Source: Williamsia muralis (GTDB lineage: Bacteria > Actinomycetota > Actinomycetes > Mycobacteriales > Mycobacteriaceae). From it: DNA of 64,000 nt. Below, piece after piece: positions 31,124 to 43,165 of this stretch. The notes under the pieces were generated by a model, which searched no databases, had not been told where the DNA came from, and saw only the letters and a list, made by a program, of their open reading frames with translations. The DNA is taken from contig NZ_PEBD01000002.1 of assembly GCF_002735905.1 (NCBI RefSeq), positions 62,001-126,000 of the forward strand. The letters run 5' to 3'. The translations under genes were made by a program, and so were the position numbers. Each line of letters starts with the position of its first letter. The first letter of the stretch is position 1.

Positions 31124-32806
31124 ATGACGAAGTCAACGCTGATCGGAAGCCCACGAAGGGTGTTGCACGGAACGCCGGTGGTGCCAGGCGTGGTGGCGGG
31201 TCCGGTGATCGTTCCGGGTCCACGCGTCGCGCCGCCGCTCGACGACACCGTGATCGACCCGGCGGACCGCGACCGCGAGCTGCAGGCGTTCCGCGAGGGC
31301 ACCAAAGCTGTTGCATCGCGACTTCAGGCACGGGCCGCGGTGTCGAGCGGAGCGGCCTCCGAAGTGCTCGCCGCCAACGCGGCCATGGCAACGGACCGGG
31401 GCTGGCTGGGTGCAGCCGAGAAGCTCATCGCGGCCGGCAACTCCGCCACTGCGGCGACAGCCGCCGCCACAGAACAGTTCGTGGCCCTGTTCACCAAACT
31501 CGGCGGCCTGATGGCCGAGCGCGTGACCGATCTCCGCGATGTCCGTGACCGCGTGCTCGCCGAGCTGATCGGGGCTCCCGAACCGGGGGTTCCGGAACCG
31601 GACGTTCCGTCGATCCTTTTCGCGGAGGACCTGGCGCCCGCAGATACGGCGGGCCTCGACCCGGCAATGGTCATCGGGCTGGCGACCTCGCTCGGTGGCC
31701 CGACCAGCCATACCGCGATCATCGCGCGCCAGCTGGGCATCCCTTGCGTCGTGGCGGTCACCGGCCTCGACGAGGTCGCAGCAGGGAGTTCGGTCCTGCT
31801 CGACGGCGCCGAAGGCGAGATCACCGTGTCACCTGATGCGGCCGCGGCATCCGAAGCAGTGGCCCAGTACCGGTTGATTGCCGAGCGCACAGCCGCGTGG
31901 ACCGGACCCGGTGCGACAGCCGACGGTCATCGAGTCGACGTCCTCGCGAACGTACAAGACGGCGCCGGGGCGCGGGTGGCCGCGGAGACCTCAGCAGGTG
32001 GGATCGGGTTGTTCCGGACCGAACTGTGCTTCCTCGACCGAGAGACCGAACCGACGGTCGCCGAGCAATCCGCCATCTACCGCGAAGTGCTCGATGCCTT
32101 CCCGGACGCAAAGGTCGTCGTTCGCACACTCGATGCCGGGTCGGACAAGCCTTTGCGTTTCGCCGAACACCCACATGAGGCCAATCCGGCTCTGGGGGTG
32201 CGTGGCATCCGGATCGCAGCCCGTGACAGTGGCATTCTCGATCGGCAACTGGACGCGATTGCTGCTGCGGCCGAAGGGGTTTCACGCCCGTGGGTGATGG
32301 CGCCGATGATCTCGACGGCTGCCGAAGCTGAGTCGTTCGCCGCGAAAGTCCGTGAACGCGGGCTTGTCCCCGGAGTGATGATCGAGGTCCCGGCAGCGGC
32401 GTTGCTCGCCGAACGGATCCTCGACCACGTCGACTTCCTGTCGGTGGGAACCAACGATCTCGCGCAGTACACGATGGCAGCCGACCGGATGTCGGCCGAC
32501 CTCGCCGAGCTCACCGATCCTTGGCAGCCTGCAGTCCTGTCACTGTTGGCGCGCACGGCAGTCGCCGGCGCCGCCGTGAACAAGCCGGTGGGGGTGTGCG
32601 GGGAAGCGGCGGCCGATCCGCTGCTCGCCTGCGTGCTGGTCGGTTTCGGGATCACATCGCTGTCGGCGGCAGCGTCGGCAGTTGCGGGCGTCGGTGCCAA
32701 GCTGGCGACGGTGACTTTGGATCAGTGCCGTCGAGCAGCAGACGCGGTATCGCAAACGGCGGATCCGATGAGTGCGCGGGCAGCAGCTCGCAGTCTTCTG
32801 GACTGA
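31124..32806 (+). CDS. ptsI: PTS enzyme I (phosphoenolpyruvate-protein phosphotransferase)
   Basis: A 560-residue general PTS enzyme that takes phosphate from PEP and gives it to HPr. The phospho-His is His196 in SLGGPTSHTAIIARQLGIPCVV. The PEP-binding barrel shows GIGLFRTELCFLDR, VRTLDAGSDKPL, and VGTNDLAQYTMAADR, then GVCGEAAADP with the active-site Cys. AGGAGGA precedes the ATG. It is divergent from the fruR-fruK-fruA-ptsH operon, completing the whole phosphorelay in one locus. Confidence 0.96.
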   Translation: MTKSTLIGSPRRVLHGTPVVPGVVAGPVIVPGPRVAPPLDDTVIDPADRDRELQAFREGTKAVASRLQARAAVSSGAASEVLAANAAMATDRGWLGAAEKLIAAGNSATAATAAATEQFVALFTKLGGLMAERVTDLRDVRDRVLAELIGAPEPGVPEPDVPSILFAEDLAPADTAGLDPAMVIGLATSLGGPTSHTAIIARQLGIPCVVAVTGLDEVAAGSSVLLDGAEGEITVSPDAAAASEAVAQYRLIAERTAAWTGPGATADGHRVDVLANVQDGAGARVAAETSAGGIGLFRTELCFLDRETEPTVAEQSAIYREVLDAFPDAKVVVRTLDAGSDKPLRFAEHPHEANPALGVRGIRIAARDSGILDRQLDAIAAAAEGVSRPWVMAPMISTAAEAESFAAKVRERGLVPGVMIEVPAAALLAERILDHVDFLSVGTNDLAQYTMAADRMSADLAELTDPWQPAVLSLLARTAVAGAAVNKPVGVCGEAAADPLLACVLVGFGITSLSAAASAVAGVGAKLATVTLDQCRRAADAVSQTADPMSARAAARSLLD

Positions 32807-32863
32807 CGGCGTTTGTGGGCTGCTGCCCGCGTACTCAGGAATCAAACGGTCGAACGGACGAAC

Positions 32864-34075
32864 CTACTGCGCTTTCTTTGCCTGCTTGCGTGCCTGAGCT
32901 GACAGCTTGACGCCTTCGTCGGCTGCACGCTCGGCGAGCTGCGCCGCGTAGACGCGGGCCGATTCGGCCAGCTCGGGTGCCCGGTCACGAGCGGTCGCGA
33001 GCGTCTTCTCTGCGTATCCATTGGTGGCAGCCAACGTCTGTGATGCAGACGCGGCGAGCTCGGCGCGACGGTCGGCAGCAGCGCTCTTCGCCTTGGCTCC
33101 GTTGGTGAGGGCCTGCTTGGCGAACTTGGTCTGCTGCTTGGTCAGCTTGGCCTGCTGCTTGGCGGCGGTCTTACCCAATTTCGCCTGCTTCTTGCCGGCC
33201 TGCTTGCTCAGCTTGGCCTGCTTCTTCGCAGCGGCCTTGCTGAGCGACGCTGTGCGCTCGGTGGCGACCTCGGCGAGCTTCGCGCTCTGTGTGGTGGCCT
33301 TGGCGGCGAGCTCTCCGGCCCGCTCGGAAGCGACTCCGGCGAGAACTGCGCCACGCTTGGACGCGACGTCGACGATCTCGCTGCCGCGTTCGCCTGCGAC
33401 ATCGGCCAGGACGGCCGCCCGTTGCGACGCCTTCTGTGCCAGTTCGGCAGCCCGCTCCGACGCGACCTCGGCGAACTTGCCGCCGCGGTCGGAGGCCACC
33501 TCGGCCAGATCGCCGGTTCGCTCGCCGACGACCTCGGCGATGTGCGACGCACGATCGGCCAGGACACCTGCGGTCGAAGCGCTCGCAGCGGCGGTAGGCA
33601 GTACTGCACTGACCTTGTCACTGGCGATCGCCGCGGCCTTGCGTCCGCGCCATGCCAGCGACGGCTTGCCTTCGGTGTCGACGGTTGCGATCAGCAGCCC
33701 GCCGAGCAGTCCCACGTTCTTGATGAAATGCGCTTGCTGCTCGGCCCGCTCGTGCGGGTCGGTCTCGTTCCAGAAGTCGTTTCCGGCCAGCGTGGTGGGG
33801 ATGACGACGCCGGCAAGGGTCAGCGAGGCGAGCCGCGGGAACTTGCCGGTCGCCAGTGCCAGGCCACCGATGATGTGGATGGCGCCGTTGATACGGACAA
33901 CCACCTGCGCGTCAGCCGGGATCAGGTCGGCGGCCTGCGGCGGGAGCTGGGTTTTTGCTTTGTCGACGAACGGCTGCGCGGTTTCGGCTAGCTGTTCCGG
34001 GCGTCGGATCGCGTCGATCCCAGTTGCGATGAACGCGGTCGCGAGCATGGGACGGGCAATGCGGCGGATGAGCAT
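32864..34075 (-). CDS. DoxX-family membrane protein with long 11-residue-repeat helical tail
   Basis: A 403-residue two-part protein. Residues 1-~135 are a DoxX-type membrane domain with hydrophobic segments at about 8-20, 64-76, 83-97 and 121-132. From residue 174 to 316 there are 13 consecutive 11-residue repeats of the form [DEK]R-x-x-x-[LI]-A-x-V-A-S, for example ERTGDLAEVAS, DRGGKFAEVAS and ERAAELAQKAS. The last copies turn lysine-rich (KKQAKLSKQAG, KKQAKLGKTAA), and more such repeats occupy 364-396. This predicts a very long amphipathic helix or hendecad coiled coil, as in LEA proteins, perilipins and synucleins. The function is unknown. It is divergent from the EVE-like gene. Confidence 0.85.
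   Translation of the reverse strand: MLIRRIARPMLATAFIATGIDAIRRPEQLAETAQPFVDKAKTQLPPQAADLIPADAQVVVRINGAIHIIGGLALATGKFPRLASLTLAGVVIPTTLAGNDFWNETDPHERAEQQAHFIKNVGLLGGLLIATVDTEGKPSLAWRGRKAAAIASDKVSAVLPTAAASASTAGVLADRASHIAEVVGERTGDLAEVASDRGGKFAEVASERAAELAQKASQRAAVLADVAGERGSEIVDVASKRGAVLAGVASERAGELAAKATTQSAKLAEVATERTASLSKAAAKKQAKLSKQAGKKQAKLGKTAAKQQAKLTKQQTKFAKQALTNGAKAKSAAADRRAELAASASQTLAATNGYAEKTLATARDRAPELAESARVYAAQLAERAADEGVKLSAQARKQAKKAQ
33128..33556 (-). repeat. Thirteen tandem 33-bp coding repeats (11-residue units)
   Basis: This DNA encodes residues 174-316 of the DoxX-fusion protein. Units are exactly 33 bp with no phase breaks; base sequence varies between copies while the amphipathic pattern is kept, so the array is old rather than a recent slippage product. 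The three units nearest the lower coordinate are lysine/glutamine-rich. Confidence 0.85.
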
Positions 34076-34264
34076 AGAAGGGCCTCCTCAAGACACTTGT
34101 TACATGGACCTGTCCCCGGGAAAGTCATGCGTGAAACCTTCCTCTCGCCAGGTGGTCCGACAGAACCTGCTTAACGGATGGACTCTGTTGACCCTATAGA
34201 TCAACCAGGGCCCGTGTGATGGTCCCTCGCATTGGGTAGACATCTGCCGACCGAACGGAGGTGA

Positions 34265-34786
34265 GTGGTGCCCATCGAACACGGGGATGTCGGCTGTTGG
34301 GTGGTGAAGTGCAACCCGGTGACCGGGACCGACTACTTCGCGGCCATCGCTGCAGATGATGAGGCCCGGGGACCTGTCCCGAACCTTCATGCAGACAGCT
34401 GGTGCTTGAGTCCGCGGTCCGGCAGGAGCCGGATGGTCTCGCCCGGCGACCTCATAGCCCTGTGGGTGACCGGTCCGAAGAACCCCGGAGTCTATGAAGT
34501 GGGCTGGGTGGTCGAGAACCGCGAGGACCCGTCGAACTCGATCGGCGTCCCCGAACCACGAAAGGTCTACTACATGGGCTTACGGCTCGGTGCGGACAAC
34601 CATGTGCCGCGCGGGTTGATCCAGGCCACCCCGGGTCTGGACCGGTGCGAGCAGCTGCGGGCGCCGATGATGTCCAATCCCAGTTATCTGACAGTCGACG
34701 AAGCCAGGGTGCTTGCTCGTCTCGTCGCGGCCAGGGTGTCCGAGGATGTCGTGGCAGCGGCCCGGTGGAACACGCTGCTCACCTGA
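34265..34786 (+). CDS. EVE/PUA-like domain protein
   Basis: A protein of about 173 residues. The core GCWVVKCNPVTGTDYFAAI, WCLSPRSGRSRMVSPGDLIALWVTGPKNPGVYEVGWVVE and KVYYMGLRL resembles EVE domains: a beta-barrel of the PUA superfamily that reads modified bases and often accompanies restriction systems. The match is by pattern only. GTG codons at 34265 and 34268 follow GGAGG closely and either may be used. It is tail to tail with the MBL hydrolase, with no restriction genes nearby. Confidence 0.6.
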   Translation: MVPIEHGDVGCWVVKCNPVTGTDYFAAIAADDEARGPVPNLHADSWCLSPRSGRSRMVSPGDLIALWVTGPKNPGVYEVGWVVENREDPSNSIGVPEPRKVYYMGLRLGADNHVPRGLIQATPGLDRCEQLRAPMMSNPSYLTVDEARVLARLVAARVSEDVVAAARWNTLLT

Positions 34787-35461
34787 TCACCAGCCGCGTT
34801 CGCGCCACTCATCGAGGTGAGGCCGCTCGGCCCCCAGCGTGGTGTCGAGGCCGTGCCCGGGATAGACCACAGAGCTGTCATCGAAGCGGTCGAAGAGTTT
34901 GGTCGTCACGTCGTTCAGCAGGATCTCGAAGTCGCCGTCGCGGTGTGTCTTTCCGACACCACCCGGGAAGAGCGAATCGCCGGTGAACAGGTGGGTGACG
35001 TCGTCGTCGAGGACCAGCGCGATGGAGCCGTCGGTGTGACCCTTCAGGTGGATGGCCTCCAGGCGGAGTTCGCCCACCTCGATGACGTCGCCTTCGTCGA
35101 TCAACCGGTCTGTCTTCACCTGAATCGGCTCGGCGTCGATTCGGCCTGCCGCGGTGGGAAGACCGGTCGCCTTGACCACCTCTTCGAGTGCGATCCAATG
35201 GTCCGGGTGCCAATGGGTGGTGAAGATCAGCTCGATGTTGCCGTGATTCCTGATCAGCTCGACGAGCGTGTCCGCGTCATTCGCAGCATCGATCAGCAGC
35301 GCCTTGCCGGTCTGCTTGCAGGTGATCACGTAGACGTTGTTGTCCATCGGACCGACCGACAATTTGACGATGGTCGCCCGAGGCGTCGATTTGCGTTGAG
35401 GGACGTCGGATTCACTGAAGTCACCGGTGTATGTGTCGGAAATCGGGGCCGCTGCACTCAT
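34787..35461 (-). CDS. MBL-fold metallo-hydrolase (glyoxalase II-like)
   Basis: A 224-residue metallo-beta-lactamase-fold enzyme with the metal motif TTHWHPDH (residues 81-88; HxHxDH), a downstream HLKGHTDGS, GDSLFPGGVGKT and the final PGHG. The pattern is that of hydroxyacylglutathione/mycothiol-dependent hydrolases. It matches Rv1637c of M. tuberculosis, which also precedes uvrA (from memory). It lies 19 bp after the GlxA-type regulator on the same strand and may share its transcript. The true substrate is unknown. Confidence 0.88.
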   Translation of the reverse strand: MSAAAPISDTYTGDFSESDVPQRKSTPRATIVKLSVGPMDNNVYVITCKQTGKALLIDAANDADTLVELIRNHGNIELIFTTHWHPDHWIALEEVVKATGLPTAAGRIDAEPIQVKTDRLIDEGDVIEVGELRLEAIHLKGHTDGSIALVLDDDVTHLFTGDSLFPGGVGKTHRDGDFEILLNDVTTKLFDRFDDSSVVYPGHGLDTTLGAERPHLDEWRERGW

Positions 35462-35480
35462 GGCTCATGACCTTACTTGG

Positions 35481-36458
35481 TCACTGGCCCTGGAAGGTCC
35501 GGCGATAACGGGTCGGGGACGTCCCCAGATGGTTGCGGAGGTGGTGACGGAGATTGGCCCCGTTGGCCAGACCCGACAGTCTGGCCACCTCGTCGACCGG
35601 AAGGTCGCGGGACTCGAGTAGTTCTCGGGCGTGGTGCACACGCTGTTTACGGACCCAGACCGCAGGCGTGTCACCGGTTTCTTCGCGGAACCGCCGGTTG
35701 AAGGTACGCACACTCATGTTGGACTGACGGGCGAGCTGGGCAACGGTGAGTGGCTCGGTCAGGTTGTGGCGAGCCCATTCCCGCACCGCCGATGTAGAAG
35801 CGTCGCCGACGTCGGGTACTGCAGCGTCGATGTATTGGGCCTGGCCGCCATCGCGCCATGGTGGCACCACGCAGTACTTGGCCACCCGGTTCGCGACCCG
35901 CGCACCGTGGTCGCGGCGAATCATGTGCAAGCAGAGGTCGATTCCTGCCGCCAGGCCCGCCGAGGTGAGAACGTCCCCGTCGTCGACGAACAGAACGTCC
36001 TCGTCGAGGTGCACCGCCGGGTAGAGCCGGCGCAGGTCGTCGGCCTTGTCCCAGTGGGTGGTCGCTGGTCGGCCGTCGAGAAGCCCTGCTGCCGCGAGCG
36101 CGAAGGCGCCGGTACAGATCGACACGATGCGGGTGCCCGTCCGTACGCGCTCCAGCGCTTGACGCAGTTCGGCGGGGCAGGTGCCGTCGAAGCGGACCTC
36201 GTGCAGCCTGGTCCCGGGGATCACGACCGTGTCCGCCGAGTCGAGAGCTTCAGGACCACGGGTGGGCACCATCGCGAACCCGGACAGGGTCCGCACGGGC
36301 TCGGTCGACAGGCCGATCAACTCGACGTCGTACAGCGGATTTCCCGCATCGTCGGCGGCCTGCCCGAACACCATCGGCGGAATCGTCGCATCGAACCCGA
36401 TCACCGGCTCGAGCATCAGCACAGCGATTCGATGAGGGGTCGGGATGCGAGAAGCCAT
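35481..36458 (-). CDS. GlxA-type AraC family transcriptional regulator
   Basis: A 325-residue regulator. Residues ~10-190 form a DJ-1/PfpI-like amidotransferase-fold domain (FGQAADDAGNPLYDVELIGL; IVSICTGAFALAAAGLLDGRPATTHW). Residues ~220-320 form an AraC DNA-binding domain with two helix-turn-helices (LTVAQLARQSNMSVRTFNRRF; LPVDEVARLSGLANGANLRHH). The ATG at 36458 gives the standard N-terminus; the longer frame to 37430 is a shadow of the MFS gene. It is divergent from an MFS transporter, which it probably controls. Confidence 0.9.
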   Translation of the reverse strand: MASRIPTPHRIAVLMLEPVIGFDATIPPMVFGQAADDAGNPLYDVELIGLSTEPVRTLSGFAMVPTRGPEALDSADTVVIPGTRLHEVRFDGTCPAELRQALERVRTGTRIVSICTGAFALAAAGLLDGRPATTHWDKADDLRRLYPAVHLDEDVLFVDDGDVLTSAGLAAGIDLCLHMIRRDHGARVANRVAKYCVVPPWRDGGQAQYIDAAVPDVGDASTSAVREWARHNLTEPLTVAQLARQSNMSVRTFNRRFREETGDTPAVWVRKQRVHHARELLESRDLPVDEVARLSGLANGANLRHHLRNHLGTSPTRYRRTFQGQ

Positions 36459-36472
36459 GGCAGCATTTTTAC

Positions 36473-36486
36473 AGATGTTGTCATCT
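36473..36486. promoter_or_regulatory. Inverted repeat in the regulator/MFS divergent promoter
   Basis: AGATG-TTGT-CATCT is a perfect 5-bp inverted repeat with a 4-bp spacer, 14 bp upstream of the regulator start and directly before an ATG usable by the MFS gene. It could be an operator, but it is short and AraC proteins often use direct repeats instead. Confidence 0.3.
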
Positions 36487-37854
36487 ATGCCAATGGCGGC
36501 GCCGGTCGGCGACAGCGAGAGTTGTCCGGTGACCATCGCCGAGACCCCGCGCGTCCGCTCCGGCCCCCGTCTGCACTGGGCGTGGACAGTGGCCGCCGTC
36601 AGCTTCGTGGCTCTTCTTGCGGCGGCCGGTTTCCGGTCGGTTCCCAGCGTGATGATGGACCCGTTGCACCAGGAGTTCGGCTGGTCCCACGGCACGGTGG
36701 GTCTGGCGATGTCGATCAACATGACATTGTTCGGTCTGACCGCGCCGTTCTCGGCGGCACTGATGGACCGTTTCGGAGTGCGTCCGATCCTCGCCGGCGC
36801 ACTCACCCTGATCGCACTGGGCACGGCTCTCAGCGTCTTCATGACCGCCGGGTGGCAGCTGCTGCTGCTCTGGGGAGTTCTGGTGGGTATCGGCACCGGG
36901 TCGATCTCGATGGGGTTCGTGGCGACGGTCGCCACCCGCTGGTTCGTCGAACGCCGCGGATTGGTCACCGGGGTCCTGACGGCTGCGAGCGCCACGGGGC
37001 AGCTGATCTTCCTCCCGCTGGTGGCCCTGGTCACCACTCGATACGGGTGGCGGTTTGCGGCCCTCATCGTCGCGGCAGCTGCCTTGGCGGTGGTTCCGCT
37101 GATCGTGGTCTTCATGCGAAACCATCCGAGCGACAAAGGGATCAGCGCATACGGTGCGCCGATCGAGCAGCAACCGTCGCAACCGCCCGTCGCGCGCTCG
37201 GGCAGTTTTCGCATGGCTCTGGACGGGCTGGTGATAGGTGCGCGTACACGGGTGTTCTGGTTGCTCGCGGCGAGTTTCGCGATCTGTGGGGCGACGACGA
37301 ACGGACTGATCGGCACCCACTTCATCCCGGCTGCACACGACCATGGAATGCCGACAACGGTCGCCGCAGGTCTACTCGCCACCATCGGGGTGTTCGACGT
37401 CGCAGGCACGATCTTCTCCGGCTGGCTCACCGACCGTGTGGACGCTCGGATCCTGCTTGCCGTCTATTACCTGGGCAGGGGAGTGTCACTGCTCGCCCTG
37501 CCCGTGCTGCTGTCTCCCCATGCCGAACCGAGCACATGGGTGTTCATCATCTTCTACGGTCTCGACTGGGTGGCGACGGTCCCGCCCACCATCGCGCTGT
37601 GTCGAACCCATTTCGCGGACCGCACACCGGTGGTGTTCGGCTGGGTGTTCGCCGCGCATCAACTGGGGGCTGCGGTGGCGGCGTTCGGCGCGGGCCATCT
37701 GCGCGACCAGCACGGTAGCTACGACATGGCGTTCTACGTCGCGTCCGGTCTCTGCGTCGTTGCTGCGCTGCTGTCCCTGGGCGTTCGCAGGGCTGCGGTC
37801 GCTAACACACAACGGCCGGTGTCATCGAACCGGCTCGCGCACGATAAGTGCTGA
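36487..37854 (+). CDS. MFS transporter
   Basis: A 12-helix major facilitator of about 455 residues. The motif-A-like loop is [16 protein letters not shown] after the second helix, with its half-repeat [21 protein letters not shown] between helices 8 and 9. The long central loop ([21 protein letters not shown]) is typical of the oxalate/formate or monocarboxylate antiporter (OFA/MCT-like) branch. The substrate is unknown. The start is uncertain: in-frame ATGs lie at 36445, 36475, 36487 and 36493, and 36487 is chosen because upstream ones sit in the shared promoter. Confidence 0.85.
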   Translation: MPMAAPVGDSESCPVTIAETPRVRSGPRLHWAWTVAAVSFVALLAAAGFRSVPSVMMDPLHQEFGWSHGTVGLAMSINMTLFGLTAPFSAALMDRFGVRPILAGALTLIALGTALSVFMTAGWQLLLLWGVLVGIGTGSISMGFVATVATRWFVERRGLVTGVLTAASATGQLIFLPLVALVTTRYGWRFAALIVAAAALAVVPLIVVFMRNHPSDKGISAYGAPIEQQPSQPPVARSGSFRMALDGLVIGARTRVFWLLAASFAICGATTNGLIGTHFIPAAHDHGMPTTVAAGLLATIGVFDVAGTIFSGWLTDRVDARILLAVYYLGRGVSLLALPVLLSPHAEPSTWVFIIFYGLDWVATVPPTIALCRTHFADRTPVVFGWVFAAHQLGAAVAAFGAGHLRDQHGSYDMAFYVASGLCVVAALLSLGVRRAAVANTQRPVSSNRLAHDKC

Positions 37855-38026
37855 TCAGCCGGGTGAAATGAGTGGCCGAGAGTCGGCTCGGCGGGGGCGC
37901 GATTTGCTGGGGCCGGTATCTTGTCAGTGGGTGCCTCTAGCATTGCCGGGTACGCCCCTGGCTGACACCGACCTTCCGACCTGCATGCGGTCGGTACCCC
38001 CCGATTCGACACCGAAAAGGACCACT

Positions 38027-40984
<2,958 letters not shown>

Positions 40985-41029
40985 TCGCGGCCGACCGGCT
41001 GTCCCATCCATCGAGTAGGAGCCAGCACC

Positions 41030-42718
41030 ATGGTTGACATGAAGCCGCGCAGTCGCACCGTCACCGACGGGATCTCGGCGGCACCCAGCCGCGGGATGTT
41101 GCGGGCGGTCGGAATGGGCGACGAGGACTGGGGTAAGGCCCAGATCGGCATCGGGAGCTCGTGGAACGAGATCACCCCATGCAACCTCTCGCTCGATCGG
41201 CTCGCGCAGGCGGCCAAGGAGGGCGTGCACGCCGGCGGTGGTTATCCACTGCAGTTCGGCACCATCTCGGTGTCGGACGGCATCTCGATGGGCCACGAGG
41301 GCATGCACTTCTCCCTGGTGTCGCGCGAAGTCATCGCCGACTCGGTGGAAACCGTGATGCAGGCCGAACGGCTCGACGGGTCGGTTCTGCTCGCCGGTTG
41401 CGACAAGTCTCTGCCCGGGATGCTGATGGCCGCCGCTCGCCTCGACCTCGCCTCGGTGTTCCTCTATGCCGGCACCATCGCCCCCGGTTGGGTCAAGCTG
41501 AGTGACGGCACCGAACGGGATGTCACGCTGATCGACGCTTTCGAAGCCGTAGGGGCGTGCCGGGTCGGTTCGATGTCCGAGGAGGATCTGGGCCGCATCG
41601 AGCGCGCCATCTGTCCCGGTGAGGGTGCCTGCGGCGGTATGTACACCGCGAACACGATGGCCTCGATCGCCGAGGCGATGGGTATGAGCCTCCCGGGATC
41701 GGCGTCACCGCCCGCGGCGGACCGCAGGCGTGACGCCTTCGCGCACCGCTCCGGCGAGGCAGTTGTCAATCTGATCCGTCTCGGCATCACCGCCCGCGAC
41801 ATCATCACCAAGCCCGCGCTGGAGAACGCCATCACGGTCACCATGGCCCTCGGCGGTTCCACCAATGCCGTCCTGCACCTGCTGGCCATCGCCAGTGAAG
41901 CGGATGTCGATCTCGATCTCGACGACTTCAACCGCATCGGTGACCGCACCCCCCACCTGGGCGACCTCAAACCCTTCGGCCGGTTCGTGATGAACGACTT
42001 CGATCGTCACGGCGGTATCCCGGTGGTCATGAAGGCTCTGCTCGACGCCGGTCTCCTCAACGGGGATGCACTGACCGTCACCGGAAAGACGTTGTCGGAG
42101 AACCTCGCTGCGATGGACATCGCGCCACTCGACGGCGACGTCATCCGCACGCTGAGCAATCCCATCCACAAGACCGGCGGGATCACGGTGCTTCACGGCT
42201 CACTGGCCCCCGAAGGCGCGGTGGTGAAGTCCGCAGGATTTGACGCCGACACCTTCGAGGGTCCGGCGCGAGTGTTCGAGCGCGAGCAGGGTGCGCTGGC
42301 CGCTCTCGCGGACGGCGTCATCAAAGCCGGCGACGTTGTGGTCATCCGATATGAAGGTCCCAAGGGCGGACCGGGCATGCGTGAGATGCTTGCGATCACC
42401 GGCGCCATCAAGGGGGCCGGTCTCGGGAAAGACGTGTTGCTGCTGACCGACGGCCGATTCTCCGGCGGCACCACAGGCCTGTGCATCGGGCACCTTGCGC
42501 CTGAGGCATCCGACGGGGGACCGGTGGCCTTCATCCGCGACGGCGACCGCATTCGCGTGGACATCGCTGCGCGGACATTGGACCTCCTCGTCGACGACGA
42601 CGAACTGGAGTCACGCAAACAGGACTGGCAGCCTCTCGACCACAAGTACCAGCGGGGTGTGCTGTCCAAGTACGCCAAGCTGGTCCGTTCGGCGTCTGTC
42701 GGAGCCGTCACCCACTGA
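41030..42718 (+). CDS. ilvD: Dihydroxy-acid dehydratase
   Basis: A 562-residue Fe-S enzyme of valine/isoleucine synthesis that dehydrates 2,3-dihydroxy acids to 2-keto acids. IlvD/Edd signatures are [19 protein letters not shown] and [18 protein letters not shown] near residues 120-205, with the other cluster cysteine in [10 protein letters not shown], and a C-terminal [14 protein letters not shown]. The cysteine pattern fits the [2Fe-2S] class found in mycobacteria. It lies 45 bp after uvrA, possibly in the same transcript. It ends 12 bp before a large extragenic palindrome. ilvB, ilvN and ilvC are not in the window. Confidence 0.95.
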   Translation: MVDMKPRSRTVTDGISAAPSRGMLRAVGMGDEDWGKAQIGIGSSWNEITPCNLSLDRLAQAAKEGVHAGGGYPLQFGTISVSDGISMGHEGMHFSLVSREVIADSVETVMQAERLDGSVLLAGCDKSLPGMLMAAARLDLASVFLYAGTIAPGWVKLSDGTERDVTLIDAFEAVGACRVGSMSEEDLGRIERAICPGEGACGGMYTANTMASIAEAMGMSLPGSASPPAADRRRDAFAHRSGEAVVNLIRLGITARDIITKPALENAITVTMALGGSTNAVLHLLAIASEADVDLDLDDFNRIGDRTPHLGDLKPFGRFVMNDFDRHGGIPVVMKALLDAGLLNGDALTVTGKTLSENLAAMDIAPLDGDVIRTLSNPIHKTGGITVLHGSLAPEGAVVKSAGFDADTFEGPARVFEREQGALAALADGVIKAGDVVVIRYEGPKGGPGMREMLAITGAIKGAGLGKDVLLLTDGRFSGGTTGLCIGHLAPEASDGGPVAFIRDGDRIRVDIAARTLDLLVDDDELESRKQDWQPLDHKYQRGVLSKYAKLVRSASVGAVTH

Positions 42719-42729
42719 CCCCGCCGAAC

Positions 42730-42796
42730 CCCGAAAGTGTGCCCTTATGGCGAATGAATACCCAGGTCGCCTCCGCCAGAAGGGCACACTTCCGGG
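42730..42796. repeat. Extragenic 23-bp inverted repeat between convergent genes
   Basis: The arms 42730-42752 and 42774-42796 pair over 23 bp with two mismatches and enclose a 21-nt loop. The core is AAGTGTGCCCTT / AAGGGCACACTT. It fills the gap between the stop of ilvD and the stop of the convergent DUF1844 gene, so it may serve as a bidirectional terminator, though no T-run follows. Alternatively it is one copy of a dispersed palindromic element; no other copy was found in this window. Confidence 0.75.
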
Positions 42797-43147
42797 CTAG
42801 TCGGTGACGGGACCGGTCTGCTTCTCGCCCGGGCCTTTTCCTGGCTCATCGGGATGGGCACTTGCCTCGCGGAACGCGAGCTGCAGACTCTTGAGGCCGT
42901 CGCGCAGGGGAGCGGCGTGGATACCGAGGTCGGTCACCGACGACTGTACGAGTCCGGCCAGCGCACCGATCAGTTTTCGAGCCTCGTCGAGGTCGAAGTG
43001 CGGGCTCGTCGACGGGTCGCTCTCGGACAACCCCAACTTCTCCGCCGCCGAACTCATCAACATCACCGCAGCACGCGTGATCACCTCGATGGCCGGAACC
43101 TCGGCCAGGTCGCGCACCTCGGGCTCGGAATTCACGTTTTCCGTCAT
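42797..43147 (-). CDS. DUF1844-domain protein
   Basis: A 116-residue cytoplasmic protein with the DUF1844 pattern (PAIEVITRAAVMLMSSAAEKLGLSE; DLDEARKLIGALAGLVQSSV) and a disordered polar C-terminus. The function is unknown. It is divergent from infC in this family of genomes, and its start codon overlaps the probable infC promoter, so expression of the two may interfere. Confidence 0.82.
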   Translation of the reverse strand: MTENVNSEPEVRDLAEVPAIEVITRAAVMLMSSAAEKLGLSESDPSTSPHFDLDEARKLIGALAGLVQSSVTDLGIHAAPLRDGLKSLQLAFREASAHPDEPGKGPGEKQTGPVTD

Positions 43148-43159
43148 GGCTGTTAGACT
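43131..43159 (+). promoter_or_regulatory. Candidate promoter of the infC-rpmI-rplT operon
   Basis: TTCACG (43131-43136), a 17-bp spacer and TAGACT (43154-43159) fit a housekeeping promoter. Transcription would begin near 43166, leaving a leader of about 345 nt before infC. Confidence 0.45.
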
Positions 43160-43165
43160 TCCACC

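Noticed and set aside
35631-37718. 695-codon frame across the GlxA regulator and MFS gene
   Set aside because: It runs antisense to one verified gene and out of frame through another; composition is that of a shadow frame.
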